Shown: positions 60,194-64,000 of the stretch, piece after piece | Position numbering within the stretch: the stretch's first letter is position 1 | How the letters are laid out: the number at the start of each line of letters is the position of its first letter | Assembly: GCA_965278985.1 (NCBI GenBank) | Contig: OZ257131.1 | Coordinates: 6,014,001 to 6,078,000, forward strand | DNA from: CAISIP01 sp965278985 | GTDB taxonomy: Bacteria; Pseudomonadota; Gammaproteobacteria; Burkholderiales; Burkholderiaceae_C | Length of the DNA: 64,000 bases | Direction: 5' to 3' | Notes under the pieces: generated by a model | Told to the model about the DNA's origin: nothing | What the model saw: the letters and a program-made list of their open reading frames with translations, nothing else | The model's database searches: none | Program-made: the position numbers and the translations under genes

Positions 60194-61210
60194 ATGGATT
60201 CGCTGACGCAGGTGGCCCTCGGCGCGGCCGTGGGGGTCGCCACGATGGGCCGCCGCACTGCGGTGTGGAAGTCGGCGTTGTGGGGTGCCGTCGCGGGCAC
60301 CTTGCCCGACCTCGACGCCTTCGTGGACCACGGCAATGCCATCCTCGCCATGGTGCTGCACCGGGCCGAAACGCATGCGCCCTTCTGGCTCACGCTCTTT
60401 TCGCTGCCTTTCGCGGTGGCCGTGGCGCGGTTGCACGGGGAGTGGGCGGTGTGGAAGCGCTGGTGGCTGGCCCTGTGGTTGGCACTGGTGACGCATCCGC
60501 TGCTCGATGCGATGACCGTGTATGGCACGCAGCTGGGCCTGCCGTTCACGAACCACCCCTATGGTGTGGGCAGCGTGTTCATCATCGACCCGCTCTATAC
60601 GCTGCCGCTGCTGGTGGGCACGTTGTGGGCGCTGGCTGCGCGTGGCGGTGCGCGCGGTATGCGGGCCAACACCATCGGCCTGGTGCTGAGCACGGCCTAC
60701 CTGGGTTGGAGCGTGGCGGCGCAGCAGCGCGTGGCGCAGGTCGCGCAGGAATCGCTGCGTGCACAGGGCATCGTGGCCGAGCGGGTACTGGTCACGCCCA
60801 CGGCCTTCAATACCCTGCTGTGGCGCGTGGTGGCGGTGTCGGGCGCGCATTACCACGAGGGCTTCTATTCGATGCTGGACAAGGAGTCGCGCATCACCGC
60901 GTTCGAACGCTTCGACCGGGGCGATGCGCTGATGCCGGCGCTGCAGGGCATCGACGGCGTGCGGCGCATCGCCGCCTTCAGCAAGGGGTTCTACAAGCTG
61001 CAGGAGGTGGGTGGACAGGCGCGCATCGTGGACCTGCGCATGGGGCAGGAGCCCACCTACAGCTTCTCCTTCGTGGTGGCCGAGCGCCAGCAGGGGGCGT
61101 GGATGCCGGTGGCAGCACCCACGAACGCGGGCGGGCGGCCCGATGTGCGCCGTGGCCTGCAGTGGATCTGGCAGCGCATGCGCGGCCAGTTGCTGCCACC
61201 ACCGCGCTGA
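60194..61210 (+). CDS. YdjM-family membrane-bound metal-dependent hydrolase-like protein (338 aa)
   Basis: Inner-membrane protein of PF04307 type. It opens with MDSLTQVALGAAVGVATMGRR, then GTLPDLDAFVDHG (conserved Asp and His), RAETHAPFWLTLF, and LVTHPLLDAMTVYGTQLGLPF (conserved His and Asp), with about five membrane helices in the first 190 residues and a soluble C-terminal domain (about 195-325). The conserved Asp/His residues are probably metal ligands. E. coli YdjM is in the LexA regulon; no LexA box is seen here. The biochemical role is unknown. Confidence 0.85.
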   Translation: MDSLTQVALGAAVGVATMGRRTAVWKSALWGAVAGTLPDLDAFVDHGNAILAMVLHRAETHAPFWLTLFSLPFAVAVARLHGEWAVWKRWWLALWLALVTHPLLDAMTVYGTQLGLPFTNHPYGVGSVFIIDPLYTLPLLVGTLWALAARGGARGMRANTIGLVLSTAYLGWSVAAQQRVAQVAQESLRAQGIVAERVLVTPTAFNTLLWRVVAVSGAHYHEGFYSMLDKESRITAFERFDRGDALMPALQGIDGVRRIAAFSKGFYKLQEVGGQARIVDLRMGQEPTYSFSFVVAERQQGAWMPVAAPTNAGGRPDVRRGLQWIWQRMRGQLLPPPR

Positions 61211-61324
61211 CGGCCACAGTGCTTGATCGCGTTGCGCGATGGCGTTGAACTTTCCAGCCGGTGCCCTGTCCATCAGGGCCTTGTAACCAACCATGTGCCC
61301 TGGCACGTGATTCATCTGGAAACC

Positions 61325-61783
61325 ATGCGCGCAACTTCTTCCGCCTCGTCGACCTCTTCCCGCCTTTTCATCCCCGCACTCGGCAAGCTGTACGGCGGCC
61401 TCGAGGGCATCGCTTATGCGCTGTTGCGCATCGTGGCCGGTGCCGCGCTCATCGTGCACGGGTATCCCAAGATCCAGAACCCGATGAAGCTCGTGGGCAT
61501 GGTGGAAAGCCTGGGCTTCGTGCCCGGCGTGTTCTGGGGGCCGGCGCTGGCGGCCACCGAGTTCTTCGGTGGCATCCTGCTGGTGCTGGGCCTGCTGACG
61601 CGGCCCGCGGCGCTGGGCGCGACCATCGTGCTGCTGGTCACGGTGTACTTCCATTGGGTGGCGCAATCGCAGGGCTGGAGCGGCGCCGAGAAGTCCATCC
61701 TGTGGGCTGCGATGACCTTCCTCATCTTCACGCGCGGCGCCGGTGCCTTCAGCATCGACGCGCGGCTGAAGAAGGTCTTCTAG
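61325..61783 (+). CDS. DoxX-family membrane protein (152 aa)
   Basis: Four-helix membrane protein (YALLRIVAGAALIVHGYPKI, ALAATEFFGGILLVLGLLTRP, ALGATIVLLVTVYFHWV, ILWAAMTFLIFTRGAG) with the DoxX/DoxD hallmark HG near the first helix. The function of bacterial DoxX proteins is unclear; a link to thiosulphate:quinone or redox stress has been suggested for relatives. GGAAA lies 5 nt before the ATG at 61325. Its TAG stop overlaps the TAG stop of the opposite gene (CTAG), so the two convergent genes share their last bases. Confidence 0.87.
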   Translation: MRATSSASSTSSRLFIPALGKLYGGLEGIAYALLRIVAGAALIVHGYPKIQNPMKLVGMVESLGFVPGVFWGPALAATEFFGGILLVLGLLTRPAALGATIVLLVTVYFHWVAQSQGWSGAEKSILWAAMTFLIFTRGAGAFSIDARLKKVF

Positions 61784-62199
61784 GACACGTAGTCCCCGCT
61801 GGCCTCGGGCTGGAACAGCATCTGCTGGATGCGCGCGCTGCGCGCCTCACCATGCGGCGTGCGCCATTGCGCGAGCGCGCCCACACGCTGGCCCAGCACG
61901 GCGATGCCCAGCGGAGACAACACCGAGTAGCGGCCCTCGGCCGGCGCCGCCTGGTCCGGGTAACACAGCGTGAGCGCGTAGGGTGCGCCGCCGTCCGCAT
62001 CGGCCATCAGCACCTGGGACTGCATGGTCACCACATCCGCTTCCACCGCCGTGGGCAGCACCTGGTCGCTGAACTCCAGCAGCTCGTACATCGCCTCCTG
62101 CAGGGGGTCGGCGGGCGCGCCGGGCACGCGGGTCACGAGCCGGTGCAGGCGCAGGAAGTCGAGCTGGGTCACGGTGCGTTCGTCGGGGGTGGTGGGCAT
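61780..62199 (-). CDS. rnk: Rnk-type (GreA/GreB C-terminal domain) regulator (139 aa)
   Basis: It resembles the nucleoside diphosphate kinase regulator Rnk: an N-terminal short helical part (RTVTQLDFLRLHRLV and LQEAMYELLEF) and the GreA/B C-terminal fold (LTLCYPDQAAPAEGRYSVLSPLGIAVLGQRVG). It binds near the RNA polymerase secondary channel but lacks the coiled-coil cleavage residues of GreA, so it does not cleave RNA. It is convergent with the DoxX gene with a 4-nt overlap of the ends. Confidence 0.87.
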   Translation of the reverse strand: MPTTPDERTVTQLDFLRLHRLVTRVPGAPADPLQEAMYELLEFSDQVLPTAVEADVVTMQSQVLMADADGGAPYALTLCYPDQAAPAEGRYSVLSPLGIAVLGQRVGALAQWRTPHGEARSARIQQMLFQPEASGDYVS

Positions 62200-62608
62200 G
62201 GATGTCTCCGGGGTGGCGAGAAAGAAAAAAGGGGGGTCGCATCGCCGCGCACCGGGGCTGGCTGCCCGGCGGTGGTGGTGGTGCGCAGAAGGGAAGAGGA
62301 GAGAGGAACCGCCGGGTTCAGGAATGTGCAGGCAGCCGCTGGCGGCCGCACATGCGGTGGCCGGGCAGGGGGGCGCGACGGTGACAGTCCTGGGGGTTCA
62401 CGGGGTCGAGTCTATGCAGGCCTGCAGCTCGTCGCAGCCGCTGCATCGCAAAGCCCCCGCGGCAATTGCCAGATTGGCGTGCGCTCGGCCTCGATCTGTG
62501 GCAGGCCGTGGTGGCGCATGGACAATGGCGCCACGTTGTTGCCGCTGCACGCACCATGACCTTTTTTCCGTTCCATTCCCTGCTGCGCACGGTCCGCGCA
62601 GGCCTTCG
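62200..62608. other. Gene-free stretch between rnk and the SUI1-like gene
   Basis: This gap of 409 nt separates divergent genes. I find no convincing reading frame. It holds a purine-rich stretch (AAAGAAAAAAGGGGGG near 62222-62237), a T-run (62563-62568) and a small 6-bp hairpin (CTGCGC/GCGCAG, 62583-62601) just before the SUI1-like start. No copy of the stress operator is present. It probably contains two ordinary promoters. Confidence 0.5.
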
Positions 62609-62968
62609 ATGAAGCCGCGCTCCAGCCAGGGCGGCCTGGTCTATTCCACCGATGCCGGCCGCATGTGCCCGGACTGCCGCCAGCCCGTGGCCGCCTGCCA
62701 GTGCCAGGCGCTGGCCGAGCAGGCGCAACGTGCCGCGGCCAAACCCGTGAAGCTGCGCGTGCAGTTGGAGACCAAGGGCCGTGGCGGCAAGGCCGTGACC
62801 GTGGTGCGGGGCCTGCCCGGCTCCGCCGAGGCACTGGCCGTGATGGCGAAGCAGCTGCGCGCGGCCTGCGGCTCGGGTGGCACGCTCAAGGACGGGGTGG
62901 TCGAGATCCAGGGTGACCATGTGGCGAAGGTCGTTGCCTGGTTGCGGGCACAGGGGTTGCCAGCCTGA
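62609..62968 (+). CDS. yciH: SUI1/eIF1-family translation factor YciH-like (119 aa)
   Basis: The C-terminal SUI1 domain (about 48-119: KLRVQLETKGRGGKAVTVVRGL, LRAACGSGGTLKDGVVEIQGDH) is complete. A short N-terminal part has a Cys pair pattern (MCPDCRQPVAACQC), reminiscent of a zinc knuckle. In E. coli YciH has been linked to initiation fidelity and stress. The ATG at 62609 follows GGCC without a strong ribosome-binding site; the opening SSQGGLVYSTDAGRMC is typical of the family, which supports this start. Confidence 0.92.
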   Translation: MKPRSSQGGLVYSTDAGRMCPDCRQPVAACQCQALAEQAQRAAAKPVKLRVQLETKGRGGKAVTVVRGLPGSAEALAVMAKQLRAACGSGGTLKDGVVEIQGDHVAKVVAWLRAQGLPA

Positions 62969-62980
62969 AAGCGGCTGCCT

Positions 62981-63880
62981 TCAGGGCAAGGTGGTGATGC
63001 GCTGCGCCAGGGCATCCAGCACCAGGCGGTGCACCGCGCTGCGTTCCGCCATGCTGGCGCGCATCGGTGTCTCCACGATGAAGCTCTGGGCCACGCCCTG
63101 CTGCTGTGCGTACAGCGACAGCGTGGGGCGCTCCACTCCGGCATAGGCCGTCGGGGCCGTGTGGTACTTGCCGGCGTTCACCGCGTCGGTGTCCACGGCG
63201 TGGCCTGCTGCCGCAATCCGTTGCGCAAGATCCTTCGCGACGTCCAGCGCCATACCGTCGCCGTAACTGAGCAGGTAGGTCGCGCTGCGCAGGCGGTCCT
63301 CGTGCAGATCCACCACGACATTGCAATGTTCCCGGGCCAGCAGCCGGCGCAGGAGCGTCGCCTCCGGCGTGCCCCCGTGTCCGAAGCTGCGGGCGATGTC
63401 CTGGTTGTCCGCGTTGTGGCGCAGGTCGTGGGTCCAGCCCGCAGGGTTCACGAGCGGCACGACCAGCACGTCCACACCGGGATACAGGCCGGGGTCGCGG
63501 CCCAGGTCACGGGCCAGCCCTAGCGCCGCCTCCACGCCGGCCGGTTCGTTGCCGTGCACGCCCGCGAAGACACACAGTCGGCCCCGGGCGTCGGCCAAGC
63601 GCCGGTGCAAGGCCAGCAGCGGCCAGGCATCCTTGCCCTGGTGCACGGTGCCGAGCGTGTCCACCTCGAGCCCGGTGCCTCGGGCCTGCGCCACCACCGC
63701 CGCGGCGTCCCGCGCGGCACGGTGGGCATGCAGATGGAACAGCCACCAGTCCACCCGCTGCGCGATGCCGACGTAGGCCAGCACGGCCCCCATCAGCAGC
63801 AGGCCGCGGAGTTTCCAACGGCGGCGGATCCGGGTGATGGCGCTCTCGCGGGGCAGCCGCAGGCGTGCAAAAAAGGCCAA
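62981..63880 (-). CDS. Membrane-anchored M14-type (succinylglutamate desuccinylase/carboxypeptidase-like) hydrolase (299 aa)
   Basis: Zinc hydrolase of the M14 fold. Zinc ligands are in VFAGVHGNEPAG (His and Glu of HxxE) and VVDLHEDR (third His), with the catalytic Glu probably in FIVETPM near the C-terminus. An N-terminal membrane anchor (LRGLLLMGAVLAYVGIA) precedes the enzyme domain. The start is uncertain: TTG at 63880 keeps the Arg-rich stretch before the anchor; an ATG at 63793 would cut into it. It probably removes an amino acid or acyl group from peptides or cell-wall fragments. Confidence 0.78.
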   Translation of the reverse strand: MAFFARLRLPRESAITRIRRRWKLRGLLLMGAVLAYVGIAQRVDWWLFHLHAHRAARDAAAVVAQARGTGLEVDTLGTVHQGKDAWPLLALHRRLADARGRLCVFAGVHGNEPAGVEAALGLARDLGRDPGLYPGVDVLVVPLVNPAGWTHDLRHNADNQDIARSFGHGGTPEATLLRRLLAREHCNVVVDLHEDRLRSATYLLSYGDGMALDVAKDLAQRIAAAGHAVDTDAVNAGKYHTAPTAYAGVERPTLSLYAQQQGVAQSFIVETPMRASMAERSAVHRLVLDALAQRITTLP

Positions 63881-63890
63881 GGCGCGCGGC

Positions 63891-64000
63891 TCAGGCCGTC
63901 GGGTCTTCCACGGTGAAACGCATGCCCGCATGCGCCTCCAGCCGCGGGACCAGGCGCGTGCCCATGGCAGACGCAGGGGTCCAGATGCCACCGGGCGTGT
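63891..64000 (-). CDS. Saccharopine-dehydrogenase-like NADP-binding protein, 3' end only
   Basis: The frame runs off the window edge. The visible 36 codons read GGIWTPASAMGTRLVPRL and end in AHAGMRFTVEDPTA, which is the C-terminal pattern of saccharopine dehydrogenase-family (trans-acting enoyl reductase-like) proteins as I know them. Only the last part is present, so nothing can be said of the NADP-binding site. It ends 10 nt before the TTG start chosen for the M14 gene and may share an operon with it. Confidence 0.65.
   Translation of the reverse strand, partial: TPGGIWTPASAMGTRLVPRLEAHAGMRFTVEDPTA

Overview
The window looks like chromosome from a GC-rich betaproteobacterium of the order Burkholderiales, probably Comamonadaceae. 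The grounds are strong G/C preference at third codon positions, an orphan Bug-type solute receptor paired with a LysR regulator, an IorAB-type molybdenum hydroxylase, and a C/G-rich intergenic hairpin of the kind I associate with that family. I see no rRNA, tRNA, CRISPR array, transposase or phage gene.

Layout. 1-5.2 kb: the end of an SDR gene, a small membrane protein, and a minus-strand operon (antibiotic-biosynthesis-type monooxygenase, IorA, IorB, cytochrome c) divergent from an AraC regulator. 5.5-8.5 kb: a very large winged-helix/ATPase/TPR regulator. 8.5-49.7 kb: a long block of stress, energy-reserve and ion-homeostasis genes. It holds G6PDH, a GNAT acetyltransferase, two P-type ATPases, an Acg-type nitroreductase, a host-attachment/eRF1-like protein, an ALDH-NnrDE-ADH-ABC operon, three triple-BON proteins, two PRC-barrel proteins, Dps, DnaK, Kup, a glucoamylase-like protein, a MerA/Lpd-like flavoprotein, a CFA synthase-MacAB operon, a tandem UspA protein, carbamate kinase, a Crp/Fnr regulator and phosphoketolase. 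49.7-64 kb: ordinary accessory and housekeeping genes: a diguanylate cyclase, DMT exporter, OmpA/FecR pair, a second frameshifted G6PDH, TerB, a hydrolase with Bug receptor and LysR, DUF3237, YdjM, DoxX, Rnk, YciH, an M14 peptidase and the end of a saccharopine-dehydrogenase-like gene.

The main result is a repeated operator. The intergenic regions of the 8.5-49.7 kb block carry about fifteen copies of a 5-6-5 palindrome, TGTAC-N6-GTACA, extended on its conserved side to GT(C/A)TGTACG. In most copies the conserved half faces the gene and the centre lies 41.5 bp (within 1-2 bp) upstream of a predicted start site, with a weak -10 of the form (C/T)AnnnT. This is the geometry of a class II Crp/Fnr activator site. 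At six genes (zwf, the GNAT gene, the host-attachment gene, kup, a 75-aa small ORF and xfp) the predicted start of transcription falls on, or within 2 nt of, the start codon, and five of the six lack an obvious Shine-Dalgarno sequence, which predicts leaderless mRNAs. The only Crp/Fnr gene in the window (46282-47073) is beside one of the sites and lacks the iron-sulphur cysteines of FNR, so it is the natural candidate regulator.

Taken together the genes suggest a low-energy or low-oxygen survival programme: ATP from acetyl phosphate (phosphoketolase) and carbamoyl phosphate (carbamate kinase), NADPH and NAD(P)H repair (G6PDH, NnrDE), K+, Mg2+ and probably Ca2+/Na+ transport, membrane cyclopropanation, and DNA and protein protection (Dps, DnaK, Usp, BON, PRC). 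The content recalls the mycobacterial DosR dormancy regulon (Acg-type nitroreductase, PMR1-like ATPase, Usp), but the operator is different. All motif and promoter statements come from reading by eye; no search or alignment program was run.
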